From S015-6 sp964479535 (lineage in GTDB: Bacteria > Desulfobacterota > DSWW01), in the NCBI GenBank assembly GCA_964479535.1, contig CAYZMM010000003.1, positions 294,279-358,278 on the forward strand: DNA of 64,000 nt, written 5' to 3'. The stretch's first letter is position 1. Each line of letters opens with the position of its first letter. A model generated the notes under the pieces. That model saw only the letters and a list, made by a program, of their open reading frames with translations, was not told where the DNA came from and did not search any database. Shown piece after piece: positions 55,465 to 63,804 of the stretch. The position numbers and the translations under genes were made by a program.

Positions 55465-57846
55465 ATGCCGGCCGAACAAAGCCCCTGCACCCGACCGGCG
55501 GGTACCCGGGTGGAGCGCCTCCGGGCGCGCATCATCAACGCCCCCCAGGAGGTCTGCGTGGAGAGGGCCCGAACCCTCACCCGCTCCATGGCGAAAAACT
55601 GGAACGAGCACCCCCTGACACGCATGAGCCTGGCCCTGTCGGACGTACTGGCCAGCATCTCCGTGACCATTCGGGAAGACGAGCTGATCGTAGGGTGTCG
55701 CACCGCCAAGCTCAAAGGCGCTCCTCTCTTCCCGGAGAACAAGTACCGGTGGATCGAGGAGAACGCCGACGGTTTCGATGCAAGGCCCCTGCAGAAGGCC
55801 CTGATCCGCGAGGAGGAGAAGAAGGAGATCAAGGAGGAGATTCTTCCCTTCTGGCGCGGCAGAGCGGTGGAGGACCGTCTTCAGGAGCTTCTCCCGCCGG
55901 ATGTGGCCCAGGACATGGAGAAGTTCATCTTCACCATGATGCTCGAGATCACCTATGGCATCGGCCACTTCACGATGGACCACGCCCGGGTGCTCAAGAA
56001 GGGCCTCCGGGGCGTCATCGAAGAGGCCCGGGAACGTCGAGAACGGCTGCGCACAGAGGAGCGCTCCGGCGACAAGGGACTCTTCTACGACGCCGTCATC
56101 CGTTCCCTGGAGGCTGCCGTACGGTTTTCCCATCGATACGGGGACCGGGCCGAGGCCATGGCGGAAAGCGAAGGGGATCCGGTTCGACGCAGGGAGCTGG
56201 AGAAGATCGCACACGTCTGCCGTCGCGTCCCCGAGCATCCGGCGGAAACCTTTCACGAGGCGGTCCAGAGCGTGTACTTCATCCACCTGATCGCCCAGAT
56301 CGAGTCGGGTGGAAACTCGATCTCCCTTGGAAGGATCGACCAGTTGCTGCGTCCCTACTTCGACGCGGACATGGCCGCCGGCAGGACGACCCGTGCGGAA
56401 GCGAAGGAGCTCCTGTCCCTGCTCTTTCTGAAGACCAACGAGATCTGGAACGTGCTCGAGGAGGCCTTCATCCCGGGAGGAGAGGGGGCCGAGGGGAAGA
56501 CGACGCAGAACGTGACGGTGGGCGGGCTGGGGCCGGACGGCGAGGACGCCACCTGTGAGATGAGCTGTCTCGGGCTGGAAGCCTATGCGGACATCCGAAC
56601 CGTCCAGCCGAATTTCGGCGTCCGGCTGAGCAGAAAATCTCCGGAGGCGTTTTTCGAGAAGGCCGTCGCGTGCGCAAAGGACGGGGTGCTGCTCCACTTC
56701 TTCAACGACGACGCGATCATCCCCTGCCTGGTGGAGGGAGGGCACGAACTGCCGGATGCGCGCGACTACGGGGTGGTGGGATGCCTGGAGCCGAACGCAC
56801 AGGGAAAGACCTTCGGCTCCACCTTTGCGGTCCAGTTCAGCGCGATCAAGTGCCTGGAGCTGGCCCTGAGCAATGGTGTGGACAACGTCTTCGGCATTCC
56901 CGTCGGCATCGAGACGGGGGATCCTTCCACCTTTCAGGGATTCGACGACCTTTGGAGGGCCTACACCTCTCAGGTCTCCCACTTCCTCGGCCAGATGGTC
57001 CGGGGCATGGCCGCCCTGGACCGGGCCATCGCCGAGCGCGTCCCTTCCCCTTTCGCCTCGTCCATGATCCAGGGGCCCATGGACAAGGGGCTCGACCTCA
57101 CTTCGGGCGGGGCCATCTACAACTCCACCGGCGTCCAGCTCATGGGCTTCGCCAACACCGCGGACAGCCTCTACGCCGTGAAGAAGGCGATCTTCGAGGA
57201 CGGGATCGCAACCCTCGAACAACTCGTTTCGTGGCTCGCAGGGAACTGGCAGGGCGCGGAAGACAGGAGGAACTACTTCCGGCAGAAGATCCCGAAGTAC
57301 GGAAACGACGTGGACGAGGTGGACGAGATGGGCGCCGCCGTGCTGAACCATTTCTGCGACGAGCTGGCCCGGCACCGGAATTACCGGGGCGGGCGATTCT
57401 GGCCGGGGGTCTTCTCGGTCGGGTTTCACATCGCCATGGGCGCTCTCACGGCTGCCACCCCGGACGGACGATCCACAGGGGACGTGCTCGGCAACGGCCT
57501 GACACCCACCACGGGCAACGCCCTGTCCGGACCGACGGCCGTAGCGAACTCCGTCACAAAGCTGCCCTTGAGGCGCATTCACAACGGAACGAATCTCAAC
57601 ATGCGCTTTCCGGGCAGGAAGATCGACCCCGGGAACCTCAAGGCCCTCGTTCAGGGATACTTCCTGCGGGAGGGCTCCCAGGTCCAGTTCAACATGGTGG
57701 ACTCCGAGGTGCTCCAGGAGGCGCAGAAGCGGCCAGGAGACTACCGGGACCTCGTCGTGAGGATCAGCGGATACTCGGCGCACTTCGTCGCCCTGAGCGA
57801 GACGGCGCAGGACGAGATCATCGAACGGACGGCGTATGAGCTTTGA
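55465..57846 (+). CDS. Glycyl radical enzyme (pyruvate formate-lyase superfamily, GCxE type)
   Basis: A 793-residue enzyme with a PFL-like N-terminal domain and C-terminal glycine-radical domain. The active-site Cys440 is in VVGCLEPNAQG, with Glu442 forming the GCxE pair found in dehydratase-, lyase- and decarboxylase-type members (glycerol/diol dehydratase, choline TMA-lyase, isethionate lyase), not in formate-lyase itself. The radical Gly769 is in VVRISGYSAHFVAL. The substrate cannot be read from sequence. No activating radical SAM gene lies in the window. ATG with GGAGGGAG upstream. Confidence 0.9.
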   Translation: MPAEQSPCTRPAGTRVERLRARIINAPQEVCVERARTLTRSMAKNWNEHPLTRMSLALSDVLASISVTIREDELIVGCRTAKLKGAPLFPENKYRWIEENADGFDARPLQKALIREEEKKEIKEEILPFWRGRAVEDRLQELLPPDVAQDMEKFIFTMMLEITYGIGHFTMDHARVLKKGLRGVIEEARERRERLRTEERSGDKGLFYDAVIRSLEAAVRFSHRYGDRAEAMAESEGDPVRRRELEKIAHVCRRVPEHPAETFHEAVQSVYFIHLIAQIESGGNSISLGRIDQLLRPYFDADMAAGRTTRAEAKELLSLLFLKTNEIWNVLEEAFIPGGEGAEGKTTQNVTVGGLGPDGEDATCEMSCLGLEAYADIRTVQPNFGVRLSRKSPEAFFEKAVACAKDGVLLHFFNDDAIIPCLVEGGHELPDARDYGVVGCLEPNAQGKTFGSTFAVQFSAIKCLELALSNGVDNVFGIPVGIETGDPSTFQGFDDLWRAYTSQVSHFLGQMVRGMAALDRAIAERVPSPFASSMIQGPMDKGLDLTSGGAIYNSTGVQLMGFANTADSLYAVKKAIFEDGIATLEQLVSWLAGNWQGAEDRRNYFRQKIPKYGNDVDEVDEMGAAVLNHFCDELARHRNYRGGRFWPGVFSVGFHIAMGALTAATPDGRSTGDVLGNGLTPTTGNALSGPTAVANSVTKLPLRRIHNGTNLNMRFPGRKIDPGNLKALVQGYFLREGSQVQFNMVDSEVLQEAQKRPGDYRDLVVRISGYSAHFVALSETAQDEIIERTAYEL

Positions 57847-57998
57847 GGCGAAAGGCGAAAGGGAAAAGGCGAAAGGGCTGGATGAAAAGTAGAAGACGGA
57901 ATTCAACAAGATTTCACCATCGAATTGCCCTTTGTTGCTTCGAATAACTTTTCTTCTATCAGACCACCCCTTGACCCTTTCGCCCTTGCCCTTTCGCC
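57847..57998. repeat. Hairpin of inverted GGNNAAA arrays after the glycyl radical gene
   Basis: Left arm 57847-57874 starts at the first base after the TGA stop: GGCGAAA twice, GGGAAAA, GGCGAAA, then GGGCTGG. Right arm 57971-57998 holds TTTCGCC, CTTGCCC, TTTCGCC on the plus strand. The loop (~96 bp) is AT-rich. It lies in the 211-bp gap before the CoA-transferase genes. Confidence 0.72.
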
Positions 57999-58057
57999 TG
58001 GGGGGGCACGGGCAGCCAAGGCGGTAAACAGTGTCTCGAGAAAGAAGCGGGAGAGTG

Positions 58058-58993
58058 ATGAGCAAAGTGACCACCATGAAGGAAGCCATTTCGGAGCACG
58101 TGCACGACGGTGACTTCGTCTATATCGGCGGGTACATCTGCAGGCCCCCCTTCTCGGCCATTCACGAGATCATACGGCAGCGCAGGAAGGACCTGACCGT
58201 GACCCGAAGCAACGCGGCGGACGACTTCGACATGCTGATCGGGGCCGGCACGGTCAGGCGATTCATCGCCACCTTCCTCTCCCTCGGCTTCTACGGCCTC
58301 GGACGCTGCTACCGGCGGGCCATCGAAAAGGGGATCCCCCACAGGATCGAGGTGGAGGAGTACTCGAACCTCTCCCTGCCGCTCATGCTCATGGCCGGGG
58401 CCATGGGCATGCCGTTCGTTCCGGTGAAGGACATGGTGGGCACGGATCTGATGCGCGCGAAATCCTTCATGGGCGAAGGCAAATACAAGATGATCGATTC
58501 CCCTTTCGACGGCAAGCCGACCCTGCTCGTGCCCGCCCTGAACCCCGACGTGGGCATCATCCACGTCCAGCAGGCGGACGAAAAGGGAAACGCCCAGATG
58601 TGGGGGATCGGGGGGGACTGCAAGCACGGCGCCAACGCCTCGAAGAAGGTCATCGTGAGCTGCGAGAGAGTCGTGTCGAGGGAGGTCATCGGCAAGGACC
58701 CTTCCCGGACGATCGTCCCCGACTTCAAGGTGGTGGCCGTCGTGGAGGAGCCTTTCGGCGCCCACCCGGGGTACGCCCCCGGTTTCTATGATGTGGATTT
58801 CCAGTTCGGGTCGCTCTACCAGCAGGCCTCGAACACGGTGGAAGGCTTCGAAGCGTTCCTGAAGGAGTGGGTCTTCGATGTGGAGGACAGAACCGGCTAC
58901 GTGCAGCACTACATCGATCGCTTCGGATACGCCGCGTTCAAGGGTCTCCAGGCGAGCTACGACTACGGGTACCCGGTGAGCTATGCATACTGA
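58058..58993 (+). CDS. CoA-transferase subunit A (GctA/IpdA-like)
   Basis: A 311-residue alpha subunit of a class I CoA-transferase family enzyme, like glutaconate CoA-transferase or the IpdA steroid-ring hydrolase. The segment DGDFVYIGGYICRPPFSAIHEI and the IHVQQADEKGNAQMWGIGGD stretch are typical of the family. The ATG at 58058 has CGGGAGAG before it. It makes a pair with the beta-type gene 49 bp downstream. Confidence 0.9.
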   Translation: MSKVTTMKEAISEHVHDGDFVYIGGYICRPPFSAIHEIIRQRRKDLTVTRSNAADDFDMLIGAGTVRRFIATFLSLGFYGLGRCYRRAIEKGIPHRIEVEEYSNLSLPLMLMAGAMGMPFVPVKDMVGTDLMRAKSFMGEGKYKMIDSPFDGKPTLLVPALNPDVGIIHVQQADEKGNAQMWGIGGDCKHGANASKKVIVSCERVVSREVIGKDPSRTIVPDFKVVAVVEEPFGAHPGYAPGFYDVDFQFGSLYQQASNTVEGFEAFLKEWVFDVEDRTGYVQHYIDRFGYAAFKGLQASYDYGYPVSYAY

Positions 58994-59000
58994 AAGACAT

Positions 59001-59028
59001 GGCGAAAGGTGAAAGGGAAAAGGTGAAA
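59001..59028 (+). repeat. GGNNAAA heptad array between the two CoA-transferase genes
   Basis: Four units in register: GGCGAAA, GGTGAAA, GGGAAAA, GGTGAAA, then GGGGTGG. Seven bases after the stop of the alpha subunit and sense to it. The unit order closely follows the array after the glycyl radical gene. Confidence 0.7.
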
Positions 59029-59042
59029 GGGGTGGACCGATC

Positions 59043-59843
59043 ATGCACGAACACCCGAACGACTACATCAAGCCGGAGTTGATGGCCTGTTGCGGAGCCC
59101 GGGAGATCCGGGACGGTGACCTGGTCATCGTGGGAACGGGATTCCCCACGGTGGCGGCCAACGTTGCGAAGCACACCCACGCGCCGGGGGCCACCATGAT
59201 GCAGGAATCCGGCGTGTACGACGCCCGGCCCACGAGACCCGCCCTGTCGGTGGGCGACCCTTGCCTGAACCCGGGCGCGGCCATGATCGGCGGGCTGGCG
59301 GATGTGATGGGCATGTTCCTTCAGGGAGGCTGGGTCGACGTGGGGTTTCTGGCGGGCAGCCAGGTGGACAAGTTCGGAAACATCAACACCACCGTCATCG
59401 GCGATTACGGCCGGCCCAGGAGCCGGCTCCCTGGAAGCGGCGGGGCCAACCCGATCGGAGCACTGGCGAAGAGAGTCATCATCATCGCCCTGCACGACAC
59501 GCGCCGGCTGGCCGAAAGGGTGGATTTCATCACCACACCGGGCTACATCGACGGTCCCGGGGCGCGGGAACGCTGGGGCCTGCCCGTGGACACGGGCCCG
59601 GCGCTTCTCGTGACGAACAAGGCCCTGCTTCGTTTCGACCCGGAGACCGGGGAAGCCTATCTGGCTTCCTACCATCCGGGCAGCTCGGTCGACGAGGTGG
59701 TGGGACGGACGCCGTGGGACCTCGAGGTGGCCGACGACGTACACGAGACCGAGCCGCCCCGTGCCCATGAGTTGAAGGTCCTCCGTGAGGTCGTCGACAC
59801 CATGGGCCTGATCCGGATCTACGAGAAAAAGGGCTATGTCTGA
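59043..59843 (+). CDS. CoA-transferase subunit B (GctB/IpdB-like)
   Basis: A 266-residue beta subunit of the same class I CoA-transferase. Glu55 in MMQESGVYD sits at the place of the catalytic Glu of glutaconate CoA-transferase beta (Glu54), favouring a true transferase over the IpdB-type hydrolase that lacks this residue. The family GSQVDKFGNINTTVIG motif is present. The next gene overlaps its last codons. Confidence 0.9.
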   Translation: MHEHPNDYIKPELMACCGAREIRDGDLVIVGTGFPTVAANVAKHTHAPGATMMQESGVYDARPTRPALSVGDPCLNPGAAMIGGLADVMGMFLQGGWVDVGFLAGSQVDKFGNINTTVIGDYGRPRSRLPGSGGANPIGALAKRVIIIALHDTRRLAERVDFITTPGYIDGPGARERWGLPVDTGPALLVTNKALLRFDPETGEAYLASYHPGSSVDEVVGRTPWDLEVADDVHETEPPRAHELKVLREVVDTMGLIRIYEKKGYV

Positions 59844-59856
59844 CCCGGAGGATTCC

Positions 59857-61224
59857 ATGAACGAGACGCGCGCACTCGCCGCCTTCTGTGCCGGTGTGAC
59901 CCTGGACCGACTGCCCGGAGAGGTGGTCGAGAAGGCGAAAGCCTGTATCCTGGACTACGTTGCCAATGTGTACGGCTCCCTGGAGCTGGACGCCGTCTCC
60001 AGGGTGGTTTCCTGGGTCCGCTCTCTCGGGGGGCCGGAGACGGCCACAGCCCTCGGTTGCGGGTTCAAGACGGGGACCCATCAGGCAGCCTTTCTGAACG
60101 GAGTCACCGCCGAGGCGATTGAGGCGCAGGACGGCCTGCGGTTCGGCGGCAATCATGCGGGTACCGCGGTGATCCCGGCGGCACTGGCCGTGGCGGAGGA
60201 GTCGGGGCTGGGCGGAAGAGAGGTGCTCGAGGGGATCGTGGCAGGTTACGAGGCAGCGAACCGGATCTCCGCCGCCGTCCACCCGGGCCACACCCTTTCC
60301 GGCTTCCTGCCCACCGGCACGTGCGGCACCTTCGGGGCCGCGTGTGCGGCTTCCCGGATGATGGGCCTCGACCAGTATGGGGTTATGAATGCCCTGGGAA
60401 ATGCAGGCTACGTCGCCCCGCTTTCCATGGCCGAGCAGCTCATGGGAGGCTTCACGGTAAAGATCATCCAGGGCGGACAGGCCGCCGCCTCCGGGCTCAC
60501 CGCCTCCGGGCTGGCCCGCATCGGGATCACCGGCGCACCTCACGTCCTGGAAGGGTCCCGCCTGAACGGAGGCTTTACCCAGATCACGATGGACGGGGAG
60601 CCCGCCCTCGACCGGATCACCGACCGGCTCGGCGAGTACTACACCTTGATGGACGTCTACTTCAAGCCCTACACCGCCTGCCGGCACACCCACGGCGCGG
60701 CCCAGGCCGTGCTGGATCTCCATCGTGAGAACACCTTCGACCCGGACGAGATCGAAGGGGTGGATGTACACACATACGGCATCGCCTTGCTCGCGGTGGG
60801 CAAGGAGGTCGCGGAACAGGACAGTTTCGTCAACGCCCAGTTCTCGATCCCCTACGTGGTGGCCGCCTGTCTGCTCGACCGGGAACTCGGCCCCAGGCAG
60901 CTCACCGAGGACAGGGTCGCAGACCCGGTCCTCGTGGCTCTGTCGAGAAAGGTGAACGTCCACTGCGACGACGAGTTGAACGGGGTCTACCCGGAGAAGA
61001 CGTCCAGCAGGGTGGAAATCACCTTCAAGGGATCCAGGAAGCTCGTGAAGCAGGTGGACATTCCGAAGGGAGACCCGAGGGACCCGATGACCTTCGACGA
61101 CTTGAAAGAAAAGGTGACGTTCTTTGCCGGCAACAGGGAACAGGGGCGACTGGAGACGGTGATCGAGCGGATCGCCGATCTGGAGCGTGTCGGCCACATC
61201 CGGGAACTGACCGAAGAGGTGTAG
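59857..61224 (+). CDS. MmgE/PrpD-family protein
   Basis: A 455-residue member of the MmgE/PrpD family that includes 2-methylcitrate dehydratase and cis-aconitate/itaconate enzymes. Family motifs visible are EAQDGLRFGGNHAGTAVIPA and the KPYTACRHTHGAAQAV segment. ATG 59857 is chosen because GGAGG lies six bases upstream; an earlier ATG at 59836 overlaps the CoA-transferase stop. In this cluster a hydration or dehydration of a CoA- or acid-intermediate is likely. Confidence 0.9.
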   Translation: MNETRALAAFCAGVTLDRLPGEVVEKAKACILDYVANVYGSLELDAVSRVVSWVRSLGGPETATALGCGFKTGTHQAAFLNGVTAEAIEAQDGLRFGGNHAGTAVIPAALAVAEESGLGGREVLEGIVAGYEAANRISAAVHPGHTLSGFLPTGTCGTFGAACAASRMMGLDQYGVMNALGNAGYVAPLSMAEQLMGGFTVKIIQGGQAAASGLTASGLARIGITGAPHVLEGSRLNGGFTQITMDGEPALDRITDRLGEYYTLMDVYFKPYTACRHTHGAAQAVLDLHRENTFDPDEIEGVDVHTYGIALLAVGKEVAEQDSFVNAQFSIPYVVAACLLDRELGPRQLTEDRVADPVLVALSRKVNVHCDDELNGVYPEKTSSRVEITFKGSRKLVKQVDIPKGDPRDPMTFDDLKEKVTFFAGNREQGRLETVIERIADLERVGHIRELTEEV

Positions 61225-61235
61225 GAGAAGCGGAC

Positions 61236-62402
61236 ATGGATTTCAATCTGAACGATGAACAGACCATGCTGATCGAAACGCTGCGGACCATGGGGGAGCG
61301 CGAGAAGTTCAAGGACCTGGCCAGGGAAGTGGATGCGAGCGGCGAGTACCCCGCACACATCATCCCGAAGTTCGCCGAAATGGGGCTTCTCGGCATGGTC
61401 CTCTCTCCGGAATACGGGGGCGGCGGGCAGCCCGCCATCAACGCGATCCTGGCCGTGGAGGAGCTGGCCAAGTTCAGCCCCATGATCGCCGGCGCCGTCT
61501 TCGAATCGAACGTGGGGCCTGTCCGGGCCATCGATATCTTCGGGACCGAGGAGCAGAAGCAGGCGATCCTGCCCGGGGTCTGCAAGGGCGACCTGAGCGT
61601 CTCGGTCTGCATGACCGAACCGGAGGCGGGCTCGGATCTCACGGCCCTGACGACGCGGCTCACACCGGACGGCGACGACTACATCCTGAACGGGAGGAAG
61701 ATCTTCATCAGCGGGGCCGGGCACGCCACGCACTACTTCGTGTACGCCCGTTTCGGCGACTCGAAGGGATACAAGGGGATCGGCGGGGTGCTGGCGGAAA
61801 AGGGGATGCCCGGGTTCAGCTTCGGCAAACAGGAGGAGTATCTGGGGCTCCGTGGCATGCCCTCCTGTGACCTGGTCTTCGAGGACGTTCGGATACCGAG
61901 GAAGAACGTGGTGCTCCCGGAAGGGGGATTCCCGGACATGATGCTCACCTTCGACATCGAGCGCTGCGGAAACGCCGCCATGTGCCTGGGCGTGGCAGGG
62001 GGCGCCCTCGAGGCGGCCAAGGCCTACGCCCAGGAACGCCACGCCTTCGGCAGGCCCATCTGCGAGTTCCAGGGAGTTCAGTTCCCCATCGTCGACATGG
62101 CCATGAAGCTGGAGGCGGCCAGGCTCCTGGTTTACAGGGCCGTGATGGGCGCGGGCCGTGGATTTCCTTCCATCTATGATGCAGCGGTGGCCAAGTGCTT
62201 TGCCAACGAGATGGTCATCGAGGTGACGAACGCGGCCATGCAGGTCTTCGGCGGCTACGGGTACAGCAAGGAGTTCCCGGTGGAGAGGATGCTCCGGGAC
62301 GGAAGGGCCTGGTGCGTAGCCGGCGGAACGGTCCAGATGCTGAGGATCACGATGGCGAGCCTGCTCTTCGGCAGAAGATTCGATCAGCGCCCCGGCAGAT
62401 AG
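61236..62402 (+). CDS. Acyl-CoA dehydrogenase (isovaleryl-CoA-dehydrogenase-like base)
   Basis: A 388-residue FAD acyl-CoA dehydrogenase: N-terminal helical, beta (CMTEPEAGSDLT) and C-terminal helical domains (AMQVFGGYGYSKEFPVER). The usual catalytic Glu of the YEGT motif is missing: the stretch reads WCVAGGTVQM, with Gly363 in its place. In isovaleryl- and long-chain-type enzymes the base is a Glu in a different helix; here FDIERCG has Glu242 at that position. This suggests a branched or bulky acyl-CoA substrate. It follows the PrpD gene by 11 bp. Confidence 0.93.
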   Translation: MDFNLNDEQTMLIETLRTMGEREKFKDLAREVDASGEYPAHIIPKFAEMGLLGMVLSPEYGGGGQPAINAILAVEELAKFSPMIAGAVFESNVGPVRAIDIFGTEEQKQAILPGVCKGDLSVSVCMTEPEAGSDLTALTTRLTPDGDDYILNGRKIFISGAGHATHYFVYARFGDSKGYKGIGGVLAEKGMPGFSFGKQEEYLGLRGMPSCDLVFEDVRIPRKNVVLPEGGFPDMMLTFDIERCGNAAMCLGVAGGALEAAKAYAQERHAFGRPICEFQGVQFPIVDMAMKLEAARLLVYRAVMGAGRGFPSIYDAAVAKCFANEMVIEVTNAAMQVFGGYGYSKEFPVERMLRDGRAWCVAGGTVQMLRITMASLLFGRRFDQRPGR

Positions 62403-62487
62403 CTGTCGGCAGACAGGAACAAACCGGACGCGCGTTTCCGTTCCTTCCCGCCTGTGAAGGCACCCGATCCTCGAAACAGGAGATCCC

Positions 62488-63726
62488 GTGAGCACGAGCA
62501 CGAAACCCGGAACGAAGATCTACCCGGAGGACACGATGACGGCGGAAGAACGCCTGGAGGCGGTCGTTCGTCTGGAGCAGCCCGACCGGGTCCCGTTGTC
62601 CATGATGCTCTACTACTACAACCCCTTCCACACCGGCCACAACATGAGCGATTACATGTCCCGGCCCGAGGTCTATCGCGCTTCCAGCCGAAAGGTATAC
62701 GAGGACCTTGGGCCCTGGGATATCTACTACAACATCAACCCCGTCTCCCGGTTGCTCTACAGCTTCGCCATGATGATGCGCTATCTCTACCCGGGCATCG
62801 AACTGCCGGACAACGAGATGGCCCAGGTGGACGAGATCGAGTACATGAAGCCGGAGGACTACGACACGATCCTCGGACAGGGCTACATCATGAACGATCT
62901 CCGGTTCCGGATGCGCATGCTCCCCCGTTTCTGCAACGACGCCCAGGGCGCCGGGCCGGCCAAGCTCTGGCCCGCCATGGCCCGGGACTTCCTTCTGCAG
63001 CGGCGTTTCTGGAAGAACGATCTGGAGTGGTGCAGGGAGAAGGGGCTCGTCATGCAGATCGGGATGCAGGCGGAGATGCCCGTCGACCTCTTCTCCATGG
63101 CCCGCACGGTGGTGCCCTTCTCGCTGGATCTGTTCGACAGGCCGGAAAAGGTCCGAAGGGCTTCCATGCGACTGGCCCCCAGCTTCGCCGATTTCATGAT
63201 CTGGGCGGCCCGCCTCATGGGGATCCCCCGGGTGCAGTGCTATTGCCACCGGACATCGAACAGCTTCATCTCGCCCCGCCAGTTCGAGGAGATCGCCTTC
63301 CCGAGCCTGGAGGAAATCGTCTGCCGCATCGTCGATGCGGGCATGACTCCGATCCTTCACTGCGACGGCGACTGGCTCAAGAACTTCCCGGTCCTCCGCC
63401 GCCTTCCTGCGAAGAAGATCATCCTTCAGCTGGACGGCCTCACGGACATCTACAAGGCGAAGGAAGCGATCGGAGATCACATGTGCATCTTTGGAGACGT
63501 CCCGGCGGACAAGCTGGTGCTGGGAAGCCCGGCCGAAGTGGCCGAATCCTGCCACAGGCTCATCGAGGAAGTGGGCCGGGGCGGAGGCTTCATCCTGGCC
63601 GGTGGATGCGAGATCCCCTACAACGCCAAGCCTGAGAACCTCAAGGCGATGACCGATTCGGTCCACAGGCACGGCTACTGCCAACCGCACCCCGAGTCCG
63701 CCTATCGGAACCAATCGGCCCGCTAA
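62488..63726 (+). CDS. Uroporphyrinogen-decarboxylase-family methyltransferase (MtaA/CmuA type)
   Basis: A 412-residue UroD-fold protein. In an anaerobe, outside heme genes and with catabolic neighbours, it is more like the corrinoid methyltransferases MtaA/CmuA than heme UroD. The metal region reads ILHCDGDWL (His291, Cys292, Asp293) where MtaA-like proteins have HxC, and LAGGCEIP matches the later Cys site; so the zinc site is plausible but not canonical. GTG start with AGGAGAT before it. The stop codon lies inside a 12-bp tandem repeat. Confidence 0.85.
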   Translation: MSTSTKPGTKIYPEDTMTAEERLEAVVRLEQPDRVPLSMMLYYYNPFHTGHNMSDYMSRPEVYRASSRKVYEDLGPWDIYYNINPVSRLLYSFAMMMRYLYPGIELPDNEMAQVDEIEYMKPEDYDTILGQGYIMNDLRFRMRMLPRFCNDAQGAGPAKLWPAMARDFLLQRRFWKNDLEWCREKGLVMQIGMQAEMPVDLFSMARTVVPFSLDLFDRPEKVRRASMRLAPSFADFMIWAARLMGIPRVQCYCHRTSNSFISPRQFEEIAFPSLEEIVCRIVDAGMTPILHCDGDWLKNFPVLRRLPAKKIILQLDGLTDIYKAKEAIGDHMCIFGDVPADKLVLGSPAEVAESCHRLIEEVGRGGGFILAGGCEIPYNAKPENLKAMTDSVHRHGYCQPHPESAYRNQSAR

Positions 63727-63804
63727 TCGGGTCGGACCAAGGGTCGCTAATCGCGTCGCTAATCGGGTCGCTAATCGGGTCGTCGCTAATCGGGTCGGAC
63801 CAAG
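63721..63804. repeat. 12-bp tandem repeat cluster over the UroD stop codon
   Basis: Five copies of CGCTAATCGG (one with a final C) start at 63721, 63745, 63757, 63769 and 63784. The first and last are followed by GTCGGACCAAG, making a 21-bp exact direct repeat (63721-63741 and 63784-63804). The TAA stop at 63724-63726 lies within the first copy. Confidence 0.8.

Noticed and set aside
54520..58089. 1189-codon minus-strand open frame under the glycyl radical gene
   Set aside because: Antisense shadow crossing intergenic repeats and two conserved plus-strand genes.
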